NCBI GenBank assembly: GCA_031290985.1
Contig: JARLJW010000067.1
Span: forward strand, 1-57,405
Origin: Verrucomicrobiia bacterium
GTDB taxonomy: Bacteria > Verrucomicrobiota > Verrucomicrobiia > Limisphaerales > UBA11358
Reading direction: 5' to 3'
DNA length: 57,405 nt
How positions within the stretch are numbered: the first letter of the stretch is position 1; every line of letters begins with the position of its first letter. Of this stretch, positions 42,571 to 51,413 are shown piece by piece. A model generated the notes under the pieces. The model ran no database searches, had not been told where the DNA came from, and saw only the letters and a program-made list of their open reading frames with translations. Made by a program: the position numbers and the translations under genes.

Positions 42571-44295
42571 TCAGCTTCTTTTGAGCGAACGCAACGTCCG
42601 CACCAAGGTATCCACTTCCTCGCGCGTGTTGTAAAATGCCAGCGACGGACGGACGCTGCTCTCCAATCCAAAGTGCCGGATGGCCGGCTGCGCGCAATGA
42701 TGGCCGGCGCGGACGGCGATGCCGTGCTTGTCCAGGTGCCGCGCGATGTTTTCATTCGGCACGCCGGGGATCACGAAGGACAAAACGCTCGCCTTCGCCG
42801 CCGCCGTGCCGATGGGCCGCAGCCCGGGGATCGTTGACAATGCCTGCTGCGCATATTCCAGCAGCGCATGTTCGTACGCGGTGATGCCGGGAATGCCCAC
42901 CTTGAACAAGTAATCAATCGCCGCCCCGAGCCCAACCACGCCGGCGATGTCCGGTGTGCCCGCCTCGAATTTTTCCGGCGCATTTTGAAAAACAATCTTC
43001 TCAAAACGGACGTCCTTGATCATGTGTCCCCCTCCCTGCCACGGCGGCATGGCTTCCAGCAGCGGCGCTTTGCCATAGAGCGCCCCGATGCCGGTCGGAG
43101 CAAAAATCTTGTGGCCGGAGAAAACGTAAAAATCCGCATCCAGTCCGGTGACATTGACCGGCAGGTGGGGCGTGGATTGCGCGCCATCCACCAGCACCGG
43201 CACGCCGTGGGCATGGGCCAGCGCGATGATCTGCTCGACCGGGTTGATGGTGCCCAGCGAATTGGAAACATGCGCCACGGAGACAAATTTTGTCTTGGGT
43301 CCCAGCAGCTTGACGTATTCCTCCAAAATCAATTCGCCGCGGTCATTGATCGGGATCACCCGCACCACCGCGCCGACCTGCTCTGCCAGCAGCTTCCACG
43401 GCACGATGTTCGCATGATGTTCCAGTTCGCTGACGATGATCTCGTCGCCCGCGCCGATGTTTTTGCGCCCATAGCTTTGCGCGACCAGGTTGATGGCCTC
43501 GGTCGTGCCCCGGACAAAAACGATTTCCTTGGCATCGGCCGCGCCGAGGAACTTGCGGACCTTCTCGCGCCCGGCCTCGAACAATTCCGTGGACCGCGCG
43601 GCCAGCGCATGCGCCGCCCGGTGGATGTTCGAGTTGTCGCGGCCGTAGAATTGCGAGGTCGCGTCGATCACCGCCTGCGGCTTTTGCGTGGTCGCGGCGT
43701 TGTCCAGCCAGATGAGCGGCTTGCCGTTCACGACCTGGTGCAACGCCGGGAAATCGCGGCGCACGCCCTCGATGTCAAACTTCGGAATGGGCGTGGCGTT
43801 TTTGGGATAGGACTGGCAGGCGGCGGGCGTTTTTCCCGAAGCATTCCCGCCCTGCAGGAAATAATATTCCGGTGCCGGCAACGATTCCGGGTCGGAAAGC
43901 CCCAGCAACGGATTGCCGTTGGCCGTTTTGGTTTTCGGACGGTTGCCCTGCGGACGGTAGTCTCCGTTGCAGCGAGGTTCGCCAAACGCGTAAGTATCAC
44001 CCGAATCCGGCGCATGGCCGCCGGATGGTGTTTTTTCCGGCTCCGCCAGTTTTGGCGCAGCGGGCTGCGCGCTCGGATGCACCGGCGGCACCGCGGAAGA
44101 CGCGTCCGTGGTGGACAGCTCCGGCAGTTTGGCGAGGCCCGGAATTTCCGACGGCGCCGCCGGGGCCGTTGGCCGGCCACCCCGCGCCAGTCCCGAGAAT
44201 GCCTCGGCCACCAGTTTCGCCACCAGGTCATTGTGTGCCGGCTCGCCCACCGGGGCCGAGGGCACGCTGGCCTCGCTATTTGGCGCTGTAGTCAT
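42571..44295 (-). CDS. Family 2A encapsulin cargo: SufS-type cysteine desulfurase
   Basis: A 574-residue PLP enzyme that removes sulfur from cysteine. The catalytic part starts at about residue 172 (FDIEGVRRDFPALHQVV); PLP-binding Lys396 is in FSGHKIFAPTG and the active Cys534 is in RAGHHCAQP. Ahead of it are about 170 residues rich in Pro, Ala and Gly, probably disordered, ending in PEYYFLQGG (142-150). Such an extension is the targeting region of cargo packed in Family 2A encapsulins. Its start overlaps the end of the shell gene by 20 bases, so shell and cargo are made together. The product is likely sequestered in the shell, where cysteine-derived sulfur may accumulate. Confidence 0.93.
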   Translation of the reverse strand: MTTAPNSEASVPSAPVGEPAHNDLVAKLVAEAFSGLARGGRPTAPAAPSEIPGLAKLPELSTTDASSAVPPVHPSAQPAAPKLAEPEKTPSGGHAPDSGDTYAFGEPRCNGDYRPQGNRPKTKTANGNPLLGLSDPESLPAPEYYFLQGGNASGKTPAACQSYPKNATPIPKFDIEGVRRDFPALHQVVNGKPLIWLDNAATTQKPQAVIDATSQFYGRDNSNIHRAAHALAARSTELFEAGREKVRKFLGAADAKEIVFVRGTTEAINLVAQSYGRKNIGAGDEIIVSELEHHANIVPWKLLAEQVGAVVRVIPINDRGELILEEYVKLLGPKTKFVSVAHVSNSLGTINPVEQIIALAHAHGVPVLVDGAQSTPHLPVNVTGLDADFYVFSGHKIFAPTGIGALYGKAPLLEAMPPWQGGGHMIKDVRFEKIVFQNAPEKFEAGTPDIAGVVGLGAAIDYLFKVGIPGITAYEHALLEYAQQALSTIPGLRPIGTAAAKASVLSFVIPGVPNENIARHLDKHGIAVRAGHHCAQPAIRHFGLESSVRPSLAFYNTREEVDTLVRTLRSLKRS

Positions 44296-45232
44296 AGTAA
44301 TTATTCACCACGACATGATCCAGGCGGGCGATGGCATCCGTGGTCAGCACGCTGGCCGAGAAATAACGCGTGACGAGGTGCGAGGCGATGGAGTTTTCAT
44401 TCGTGCCCATGTAGCGCACGGACAAGCCGGGCTCCACTTCGCCGGTGACGCCGGTCTTTTGCAAGCCGACGACGCCCTGTTCCGCTTCGCCCACGCGCAG
44501 CAGGAGGATGCTGGAGGCATTGTTCTTCACCTCGAGCTTGTTGGTCGGGATCAGCGGCACGCCGCGCCAGGTGATGAACGGGGTGCCGAACAACTGCACC
44601 GTCGGCGGCGGCACGCCCCGGCGCGTGCATTCGCGCCCAAACGCAACAATGGCTTTGGGATGTGCCAGAAAAAAAGCGGGCTTCTTCCATACCAGATTTA
44701 ACAACTCATCCAGGTCATCGGGCGTCGGCGAGCCTTTACGCGTCTTGATGGTCTGGGAGGCGTCCACTTCCTTGAGCAGGCCGAAGTCCGGGCTGTTGAT
44801 GATTTCCCACTCTTCGCGTTCCTTCACGGCTTCGACCGTGAGGCGGATCTGCTCGCGAAGCTGGTCGATCTTGTTGCTGTAAAGGTCGGTCACGCGCGTG
44901 TGCGTGCGCAGCACCGTCTGGATGGTGCTCAAATGATATTCGCGCGGGTCCTGGTCATAATCCACGAAGGTTCCCGGCAATTTCGGTTCGCCGCCCGCCA
45001 CGGTGAGCAGGTCCACTTTGACCTCGCCAAACTCATTCGCCGGCTCGCCCTTCGCGGCCTTGGCCACGCGGTTGACGCGGTACACGCCGCCATCCACATC
45101 CACCCATGGCAGCAGTTTGTGCAGCCAGCGCGGCGTGATTTCCGTGAATTGCGGAACGGTGACGGTGGCGGTGGCGAGGTTGCGCGCGGCGGCGGCGCTC
45201 AGGCTCAGGTGGATTTCGTTTTCTTTGCTCAT
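44276..45232 (-). CDS. Family 2A encapsulin shell protein (SrpI-like)
   Basis: A 318-residue HK97-fold shell protein. It matches the SrpI/MMP-I group: HLSLSAAAARNLATATVTVPQ at the start, PREYHLSTIQTVLRTHTRVTDLYS in the middle, and the C-terminal GLSVRYMGTNENSIASHLVTRYFSASVLT. Shell proteins of this group build a capsid of about 60 subunits in the cytosol around a cysteine desulfurase. The gene is preceded by a probable promoter and a 230-base leader, then directly overlaps the cargo gene. Older annotations of this family as membrane protein or Crp/Fnr regulator should not be trusted here. Confidence 0.94.
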   Translation of the reverse strand: MSKENEIHLSLSAAAARNLATATVTVPQFTEITPRWLHKLLPWVDVDGGVYRVNRVAKAAKGEPANEFGEVKVDLLTVAGGEPKLPGTFVDYDQDPREYHLSTIQTVLRTHTRVTDLYSNKIDQLREQIRLTVEAVKEREEWEIINSPDFGLLKEVDASQTIKTRKGSPTPDDLDELLNLVWKKPAFFLAHPKAIVAFGRECTRRGVPPPTVQLFGTPFITWRGVPLIPTNKLEVKNNASSILLLRVGEAEQGVVGLQKTGVTGEVEPGLSVRYMGTNENSIASHLVTRYFSASVLTTDAIARLDHVVVNNYYDYSAK

Positions 45233-45469
45233 AATTTTTGGGTTGCGGTTAAACCGGGTTCAACGTGATTCAGACGTCGGCAACGTAAAGGCGGCAGCCG
45301 CAGGGGAAGCAGGCGGGAACGGAAATCAATTTCCGCACGGCGGCCGGCTTCGGGACACGATTCGGCATGAACACACTTTCGTTTTCAGGGAAGCTTCCAG
45401 TGGACCGGTGAGCACCGTGAGATTAAGACCTGTCTTTTAAGAGCGGCGTTGACGCCTGCTACGTTGTAA

Positions 45470-45497
45470 ATGCTAGATGGCCGGCGCGGCTTGTCAA
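45470..45497 (-). promoter_or_regulatory. Candidate sigma-70 promoter of the encapsulin genes
   Basis: On the minus strand TTGACA (45492-45497) and TAGCAT (45470-45475) are separated by 16 bases. It lies between the acetyltransferase stop and the shell start and would give a leader of about 230 bases. A perfect -35 with a weak -10 suggests an activated or moderate promoter. Confidence 0.5.
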
Positions 45498-45507
45498 TCC
45501 TGTTGCC

Positions 45508-46518
45508 CTAAATAATCCAGTCATGCGCCACGTCCTTTTTCCGCTCCGTTTTGTCGCGGATGACCAGTTGTTTTTCCTCATAGACCACGAGTGAATCCGG
45601 CGGAATACTGTGCATGAGAAACACATTCGCGCCGATCGTGGAGCCCGCGCCGATGAACGTCTTGCCGCCCAGGATCGTCGAATTGGGATAAATCGTCACG
45701 TGATCGCCGACATCCGGGTGGCGTTTGCCGCCTTTCACGATGTGCCCTTCCTCATCCTTCACAAAACTCCGCGCCCCGAGCATGACGCCATGATAGATCT
45801 TCACATGGTTGCCGATGGTGCAGGTCTCGCCGATGACCACGCCCGTGCCGTGGTCGATGAAAAAGTGCGAACCGATCCGCGCCCCCGGGTGGATGTCGAT
45901 CCCCGTGCGGCTGTGCGCCCACTCGGTCATCATGCGCGGAATGATCGGCGCGCCCGCCAGATACAAAATATGCGCCAGCCGCTGGATGGCAATGGCCTCA
46001 ATGAACGGATAGGATAAAATGATTTCCTCGCTGTAAAGTGCCGCCGGGTCACCTTCGTAAGCCGCTTCGATGTCCGTCCGCAATACTTCGCGGACATCCG
46101 GGAACGAATGGAAAAACTGCCGCAGGATCGGCGGGGTGCGGCCCGTGGGTTTGCGCGGATCGCCGATGCGGACGCTTTTGCGGACCTGGTCCTCCAACTG
46201 GATGCCCACGGCGGAAATCCGCTCGCGCGTCAGCTCCGCGAGCGTGCTGTGATGGACTGCGTCATCATCATGGAAGCCGGGAAAGAGCAGTTGCAGCAAC
46301 GCCTCGCAGATCTGCCCCACGGCGCGGGTGGACGGCATGTTGTGCGCGTCCCGGTTGTTCAAGCCGCCGACCGCCGCGTACGACTTCAGCAGTTCCGGCA
46401 CGAACTGGTCGTAGAACTTTTCCTCGAAGCCGGGCCGGGCCGGCAGCACGGCTTCGCTGGCGTCCAGTGAATGCGCGCGGGCGGGAGCGTGGTTTGAGGT
46501 TTCCGGATTAATTTTCAT
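45508..46518 (-). CDS. Serine O-acetyltransferase (EpsC/SrpH type)
   Basis: Makes O-acetylserine, the carbon skeleton for cysteine. The 336-residue protein has a helical N-terminal region (1-200) and a left-handed beta-helix (about 205-310) of hexapeptide repeats: SRTGIDIHPGARIGSHFFID, HGTGVVIGETCTIGNHVKIYHGV, ILGGKTFIGAGSTIGANVF. It is longer than CysE, as in SrpH proteins found next to Family 2A encapsulins. The gene overlaps the octaheme cytochrome stop (ATGA) and precedes the encapsulin promoter by about 10 bases. No cysteine synthase is in the window. Confidence 0.92.
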   Translation of the reverse strand: MKINPETSNHAPARAHSLDASEAVLPARPGFEEKFYDQFVPELLKSYAAVGGLNNRDAHNMPSTRAVGQICEALLQLLFPGFHDDDAVHHSTLAELTRERISAVGIQLEDQVRKSVRIGDPRKPTGRTPPILRQFFHSFPDVREVLRTDIEAAYEGDPAALYSEEIILSYPFIEAIAIQRLAHILYLAGAPIIPRMMTEWAHSRTGIDIHPGARIGSHFFIDHGTGVVIGETCTIGNHVKIYHGVMLGARSFVKDEEGHIVKGGKRHPDVGDHVTIYPNSTILGGKTFIGAGSTIGANVFLMHSIPPDSLVVYEEKQLVIRDKTERKKDVAHDWII

Positions 46519-48893
46519 GGGCTGGGTGAGGTTTGATTTTTTGGTGTGGTCGGACGGAATAAAATCTGCAGCAGGCGCCGGGCATCGGCATGGGCGGGAT
46601 CGATTTCCAATGTGCGTTTCAGCTCCCGGATGGCCTCATCCGTCCGCCCCCGCCGCACGAAAATGGTGGCTTGGGCATAGGAGATTCGTGCATCCGCCGG
46701 CGCGAGCGATTCCGCCCGCGCCAATGAGGCCAGTGCCGCCTCCGTCTTCCCTGATGCGTTCTGCGCCAAGCCCAAATTATACCAGGCCGCAACATGGCCC
46801 GGGTCGAGCCGGACGGCGGCCGAGAGTTGCGTCAGCGTGTTGGTGAGATCGCCGACCCCGTTGTAAGCCAGCCCGAGTTGATAGCGGGACTCCGCATCCT
46901 CCGGTGAAAAGCGGACCGCCTGCTCCAGCGTCTCAACGGCTGCCTGCGGCCGGTTGAGCGCGCTCAATGCCACCGCCAAACTTTGATGGAACGGCACCGA
47001 ACGGGCATCCCAATCCACCGCCTTCTGGAAATGTTGCGCGGCCGACGGCAGATCGCCTTTGGCATAATCATAATTTCCCTCGTTCAACTGGCCGACCGGT
47101 TCGTCCGCATTGAGATCCAGATATTGTTGCAGTTCAACGCCGGCGGGCGAATGGGCGTCCAATGTGCCGCGCAATGACCACGCGGCGGCGATGCGGACGT
47201 TTCGCGCAGGATCGTTCAGCCGCGCCTGCAACGCCCCGCCCGCACCCGCCGCCAACGCCGGCTCCAGCGCCCGCGCCGAGGCGGCACGCACGAGCGCGTT
47301 CGTGTTTTGCAAACCTGCCAGCAAGACACTGACAACTTCTGGCTGCGTCGCCCACGGCAGCAGTAAATCCGATTCCACCGCGCGCCAGTAAGGCACGTCT
47401 TCTTTTTTCAGCAGGGACAACAGCCCGTCCGCCGCCGCCGGATCACCGCGTTGTGCCTGCGCGATGATTTGGGCGCGTCGCCGGGCCGGACGTTCCATTT
47501 TGGGGCCGTACCAGTCATTGCAAAATTTCAGCGCCCAGTCCGCGTCCTGATCTTGATGGCAGCGGTTGCAGGCGTTGGGGATGCCAGATTGTTTTGTCAG
47601 CAGCGGGTCCGGGCTGGTGAAACCGTGGTCGTGCCGCCAGTGGCGCTGCATATAGGGCGTTTGCGGCATGTGGCAGTTCACGCATTCCCCGCCCGTTTCC
47701 GGGACGGTTTTGGAATTGTAAGCGGCCAGATCCACGTTCACCGCCACGCCATTGGTGTCAAAGCCGTGAACCTTATGACGACTGTGCGTGACCGGATTGA
47801 TTCCGGGCGCCACCTTGCTGCCGGTGGCGTGGCAGCGCAGGCACAGCCAGTTGCCGGGTAAAATGGTCTTGTAGGAATGCGGATTGTGGCAGTCGAGGCA
47901 ATACACCCCGCGCAGATGCATCCGGCTGCTCAAGAAAGAAGCGTATTCATAATCCTCGCCCCGGATTTGCCCGTCCGCGTAATAGCGCTCGCTGGCATCC
48001 ACCATCAACAGCTCGCAATCATCGGAAAAATTGTCGCCCGGCTTGAAATCGCCCGTCAGGCCGGTGCGCAGCGAATGGCAGAAGCCGCAGTTATCGACGG
48101 TCTGCTGCCGCGTCAGCTTTTTCAGCGTCGGGTCCGGGCCGCCGGATTTCCCATGCTTATTCTGCCATTCATTGTGCGCCCGTAACGGCCCATGGCACGC
48201 TTCGCAGCCCACGGACACTTCCGCCATCGTGGTGTGAAACGTGTCGTCCGCTGTGTTGTAGTTTTTCCGCAGCCGCGTGTTGTGGCACTCGGCGCACATG
48301 GAGTTCCAGTTCATGCCGCGCCCCGTCCAGTGCCCCCATTCGCCCGGCTGGCGGTCCTCGTTGCCATACGCATTGAACCACTGGTTGGAATGCGGATCGT
48401 AGGATGCCTCCAAGGTTTGAAAACGTCCGCCGGGAAAAGGCACGAGATATTGCAGCAACGGGTCGTTGCCGATCACCCGCGCGATGGCGTGCGGCTCCGG
48501 CCGGCCGGAGAGCCCGATGGCCGTCACGGTGGCGATGCCGTTGCTCCAGCTTGCGGTCGAACTCTGCGTGCCATGCCGGAAGGTCTGCGTCGGGGCGAAC
48601 GCCCCGCGATCACGCGCGGCCTGGACCGGCCGCTCCGCCAGGGCATGGTTGGAATTTTTCCAAAGCCGGTATTCTTCCGCGTGGCAATCCCGGCAGCTTT
48701 CCGACCCGCCATATTGCGCGAAGACTTTCGGTTCATCAGACAAAAGCGGTTTCGCACCGCCAACCGGACTGGTTGCGGCGTTCAATTCGTCTGTCTCAGC
48801 CGCCTTCATTTTTCCCATGCCCATAAAAAGCACCGGCCCGATGAAAACAACGGCCAGGCCTGTCCGAATCGTTTGATAAAATGGCGGTCGCAC
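46515..48893 (-). CDS. Octaheme cytochrome c with HEAT and TPR repeats
   Basis: A 792-residue secreted protein with an N-terminal signal anchor (about 10-30). Eight CXXCH motifs lie in residues 65-450: CRDCH, CAECH, CEACH, CGFCH, CLDCH, CLRCH, CVNCH and CNRCH. A helical HEAT-like part (about 470-600) and about five TPR units (about 610-770, for example AESRYQLGLAYNGVGDL and VAAWYNLGLAQNASGKTEAAL) follow. The layout matches a known class of large periplasmic cytochrome-TPR proteins in Planctomycetes and Verrucomicrobia. It follows the Ig-like gene by 2 bases and overlaps the serine acetyltransferase gene by 4, so all three are translationally linked. Redox role inferred only. Confidence 0.88.
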   Translation of the reverse strand: MRPPFYQTIRTGLAVVFIGPVLFMGMGKMKAAETDELNAATSPVGGAKPLLSDEPKVFAQYGGSESCRDCHAEEYRLWKNSNHALAERPVQAARDRGAFAPTQTFRHGTQSSTASWSNGIATVTAIGLSGRPEPHAIARVIGNDPLLQYLVPFPGGRFQTLEASYDPHSNQWFNAYGNEDRQPGEWGHWTGRGMNWNSMCAECHNTRLRKNYNTADDTFHTTMAEVSVGCEACHGPLRAHNEWQNKHGKSGGPDPTLKKLTRQQTVDNCGFCHSLRTGLTGDFKPGDNFSDDCELLMVDASERYYADGQIRGEDYEYASFLSSRMHLRGVYCLDCHNPHSYKTILPGNWLCLRCHATGSKVAPGINPVTHSRHKVHGFDTNGVAVNVDLAAYNSKTVPETGGECVNCHMPQTPYMQRHWRHDHGFTSPDPLLTKQSGIPNACNRCHQDQDADWALKFCNDWYGPKMERPARRRAQIIAQAQRGDPAAADGLLSLLKKEDVPYWRAVESDLLLPWATQPEVVSVLLAGLQNTNALVRAASARALEPALAAGAGGALQARLNDPARNVRIAAAWSLRGTLDAHSPAGVELQQYLDLNADEPVGQLNEGNYDYAKGDLPSAAQHFQKAVDWDARSVPFHQSLAVALSALNRPQAAVETLEQAVRFSPEDAESRYQLGLAYNGVGDLTNTLTQLSAAVRLDPGHVAAWYNLGLAQNASGKTEAALASLARAESLAPADARISYAQATIFVRRGRTDEAIRELKRTLEIDPAHADARRLLQILFRPTTPKNQTSPSP

Positions 48894-48895
48894 GT

Positions 48896-49393
48896 TTAAT
48901 CCACGCCGTCCACCAGCGTGATGGCGCGCGGCGTTGTGCCCGCGCCGCCGGCGAAATTGGTGGCAAACAAGGCGTAAAGCCCGGAGTCAGAAATTTGCGC
49001 GTTGGTGATGCCCAGCCACGAGTTGGTGGCGTCGGGAACGGCCACGAAGCCGCCGCCCTTGTTGACTTTCCATTGCAGGGTGATCGGTGGTGTTCCGCCA
49101 ATCTTCGCCGTGAATATCACGAGGTTGCCAACCAGGTTCGTGTCCGGTGAACTGGATGAAGTGTCTGCCAAAATGAAGGGCGGGCTGGTCTCTGATTTCA
49201 CCGGTGGCAGGACACCTGCCGGGGCCTGGGCGCGGTCGGCAGTCTTCAAAATGGATCCGGCGGGTGACGCTGTTTCAGCGGCGGAGGCAAGCCGGCTGTG
49301 CGCATGATCTGGGTTGGTGAACAGGGTGATGGCGGCCACCAAGCCGAAACCGGAGACAACGGCGGCAATGATTTTTTTAGCGGTGATTTTCAT
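48896..49393 (-). CDS. Secreted Ig-like domain protein
   Basis: A 165-residue protein starting MKITAKKIIAAVVSGFGLVA with a signal peptide (cleavage about residue 28). An Ig-like fold occupies the last 85 residues: VGNLVIFTAKIGGTPPITLQWKV shortened, then WLGITNAQISDSGLYALFATN, with the D-x-G-x-Y signature of I-set domains. Function unknown, probably adhesion or complex assembly at the cell surface. Its stop is 2 bases before the octaheme cytochrome start. Confidence 0.75.
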   Translation of the reverse strand: MKITAKKIIAAVVSGFGLVAAITLFTNPDHAHSRLASAAETASPAGSILKTADRAQAPAGVLPPVKSETSPPFILADTSSSSPDTNLVGNLVIFTAKIGGTPPITLQWKVNKGGGFVAVPDATNSWLGITNAQISDSGLYALFATNFAGGAGTTPRAITLVDGVD

Positions 49394-49415
49394 AAGCCTG
49401 GCATGAAATAAGATT

Positions 49416-49460
49416 CCGTTCCCGGCGCCCGGCGGGATGAGCCGCCGGACGCGGGAACGG
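49416..49460. repeat. Long intercistronic hairpin between sulfatase and Ig genes
   Basis: CCGTTCCCG (49416-49424) pairs with CGGGAACGG (49452-49460), and inside it CCGGCGG pairs with CCGCCGG around a GATGAG loop. No T-run. Possible processing or partial termination site that sets the downstream level. Confidence 0.6.
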
Positions 49461-49470
49461 AGTTGACGCC

Positions 49471-51213
49471 TCAAGGAACGTAAGGCGAGATCCGGTAGAA
49501 ATAGTGGTCGGCGTTCGCGTTGGCGTCCGTCAACAAGCCATTCGTGGTCACCAGAAAATTGTTGGTGATGCCCGTGACGAGATTGGTGGCCACCGGCGAC
49601 CAGGCCAGCGGATCACGCAGATCCGCGGAACGCCAGAGAATGACCTGGTAGTTCAAGTTTGTCCCGCCATTGGCATACTTGGTGGGATACGGCGCGTTCA
49701 GGTTTTGAAAAAAACCGTTGGTGCTCAACTGCGCGAATTGGGCGTTGACGCTGAAGCTTCCGTTGGTGAAGCCGGCTCCGTTCACCGCCGGGTAAGGCAC
49801 CAGGTTGCGGGTGCGTTCGGAGTTCGCCAGCGTTTGATAATCGCCCAGCTTCAACTTGATCGTGTTGTAGTTGGATTGCGCAACGGCGGACAGCGGCGGG
49901 TTGAGCAGGAGGTTGGTGTACTCGTACGGATCATTGGCCAGGTCGAAAAATTGTTCCACGTGGCTGTAGAAGTGGATCAATTTGAACCGGTCGTTGCGCA
50001 GCGTCACGCCGTCGGCTCCTTGATTGAACTGTTCCTCGATGAGGAACGGCGTGGGCCGGATCACATCCGCCCGGATGGCGGGCAGCAGGCTGACGGAATC
50101 AATGACGACGTTCGTCGGCAACGTTGCGGCCACGTTGATGCCGGCGAGTTCCTGGATGGTGGCGAACAAATCCGGTTCGGCCACCAGCGAATCATTGCGC
50201 CGCCCCGGGCTCCCCACATCCGGCCCGGCGACGATGAGCGGCGTGCGCGCGCCGCCTTCGTAAATTGTGAATTTGGCGTGGCCGTTGCCGGTGGTGGTCT
50301 CGGCAAAATTGGCGTTTTTGAACGGTTGCTGCTGGACGTCGATTTCCGTGCCGTTGTCGCCGATCAAAATAACATCGGTGTTGGTCAGGTTCACCACGGT
50401 GAGCAGGCGGCCGATCTCGGTGTCCAAGGCCTCGATCATCGCCTCGTAGTAGGCGCGGCCATTGGTGCTGATGTCGGCCGCGGCGCCGCTCAGATTGATG
50501 TAGCGCGGCGTTGTCAGCAAGTTCACCGGCGGCTTGTGGCGGGGCAGATGCGGGGCGTTGAAGGCGAGCCAGAGGAACCACGGGTTGGCGCCGCGCGACT
50601 GGATCCAGTTGGTCGCATCATTGACCTGGTCGCTGGTCGTGTAATTGGTGCTGATGGTGGAAACGCCGTTCACCACCTTCGTCCAATTCGTATAATTGCT
50701 CACCTGCGGGCCGAGAAAAATGGCGGCGTTGGTCCAGCCACCCGTCGTCAGCGGTGAATTCGGCCCCGGATCCAGATGCCATTTGCCGATGGTCGCCAGG
50801 TCATACTGCGGGGCATTGGTGGCGAAGGCGCGCGGCAGCGTATATTCGTTGGTCCGCAAAGCGGGGCCGAGCGGCAGCGCCACGCCAACGCCGGTCCGGA
50901 AAGAATCGCGCCCCGTGAAGACGCACGCGCGCGATTGCGAGCAGGAAGGCCGCGCGTAGAAGTGCGTGAACACCACGCCGCCCTGGCCCAGCGCGGTGAT
51001 GTTGGGGGCGGCAACCACCGAGGCCGCCGGGTTGGTGTTGTAGAGCGACAAGTTGTCGATGCCGAAGTCGTCGGCGATCAACAGCAGGATGTTATGCGGC
51101 GTGGCCACCGGCTGCGCCGGCGCCGTGGCGATCAGCGCCAGCAACAGCAGCCAGGCCGCCAGGGCGCGGTTCACCGGATGACTTCGATTTGGGTTAAGGA
51201 CGGGTGTTTTCAT
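49471..51213 (-). CDS. Secreted sulfatase-like hydrolase with CSQSR active-site motif
   Basis: A 580-residue alkaline-phosphatase-superfamily protein starting MKTPVLNPNRSHPV, signal peptide ending near TAPAQ (33). Metal-binding Asp48-Asp49 are in LLIADDFGID. The formylglycine motif reads CSQSR (91-95, in RPSCSQSRACVFTGRD), where nearly all sulfatases have Pro or Ala at the third position. NHPRH-like APHLPRHKPP and ILIGDNGTE match sulfatase loops. The end (about 515-580) is the short beta module shared with other secreted proteins here. If the Cys is not converted, the enzyme may be inactive or act on other esters. The frame upstream of ATG 51213 is repeat-like and rejected. Confidence 0.85.
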   Translation of the reverse strand: MKTPVLNPNRSHPVNRALAAWLLLLALIATAPAQPVATPHNILLLIADDFGIDNLSLYNTNPAASVVAAPNITALGQGGVVFTHFYARPSCSQSRACVFTGRDSFRTGVGVALPLGPALRTNEYTLPRAFATNAPQYDLATIGKWHLDPGPNSPLTTGGWTNAAIFLGPQVSNYTNWTKVVNGVSTISTNYTTSDQVNDATNWIQSRGANPWFLWLAFNAPHLPRHKPPVNLLTTPRYINLSGAAADISTNGRAYYEAMIEALDTEIGRLLTVVNLTNTDVILIGDNGTEIDVQQQPFKNANFAETTTGNGHAKFTIYEGGARTPLIVAGPDVGSPGRRNDSLVAEPDLFATIQELAGINVAATLPTNVVIDSVSLLPAIRADVIRPTPFLIEEQFNQGADGVTLRNDRFKLIHFYSHVEQFFDLANDPYEYTNLLLNPPLSAVAQSNYNTIKLKLGDYQTLANSERTRNLVPYPAVNGAGFTNGSFSVNAQFAQLSTNGFFQNLNAPYPTKYANGGTNLNYQVILWRSADLRDPLAWSPVATNLVTGITNNFLVTTNGLLTDANANADHYFYRISPYVP

Positions 51214-51304
51214 TTCAATGGATGTCTTTGATTTTTTATTTTTTTGGTTGCGGGCCGAAACCGCGGGACAAATGCCGGATTCAGTTCCGGCCAATTGCGG
51301 TTTC

Positions 51305-51342
51305 GGGGTTGTTGCACCTCCCCTGGAAGGGTCGGAAAAACG
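51305..51342 (-). promoter_or_regulatory. Shared leader element, copy 1 (before sulfatase gene)
   Basis: On the minus strand TTTTTCCGACCCTTC, then GGGAGGTGC and CAACCCC, about 90 bases before the sulfatase ATG. Nearly the same block is at 53490-53526 before the haloperoxidase gene. It may be an RNA regulatory element or a dispersed repeat. Confidence 0.5.
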
Positions 51343-51413
51343 ATGCGGGCTTCCGGCGCGCACACGGCCTTCAGCGCCGGAAACCCGTTCACCCCGGACA
51401 GCGGGGCAAAGTG

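Noticed and set aside
45233..45470. SAM or other sulfur riboswitch before the encapsulin gene
   Set aside because: None of the conserved core strings of the SAM classes I know is present; kept only as an unexplained leader.
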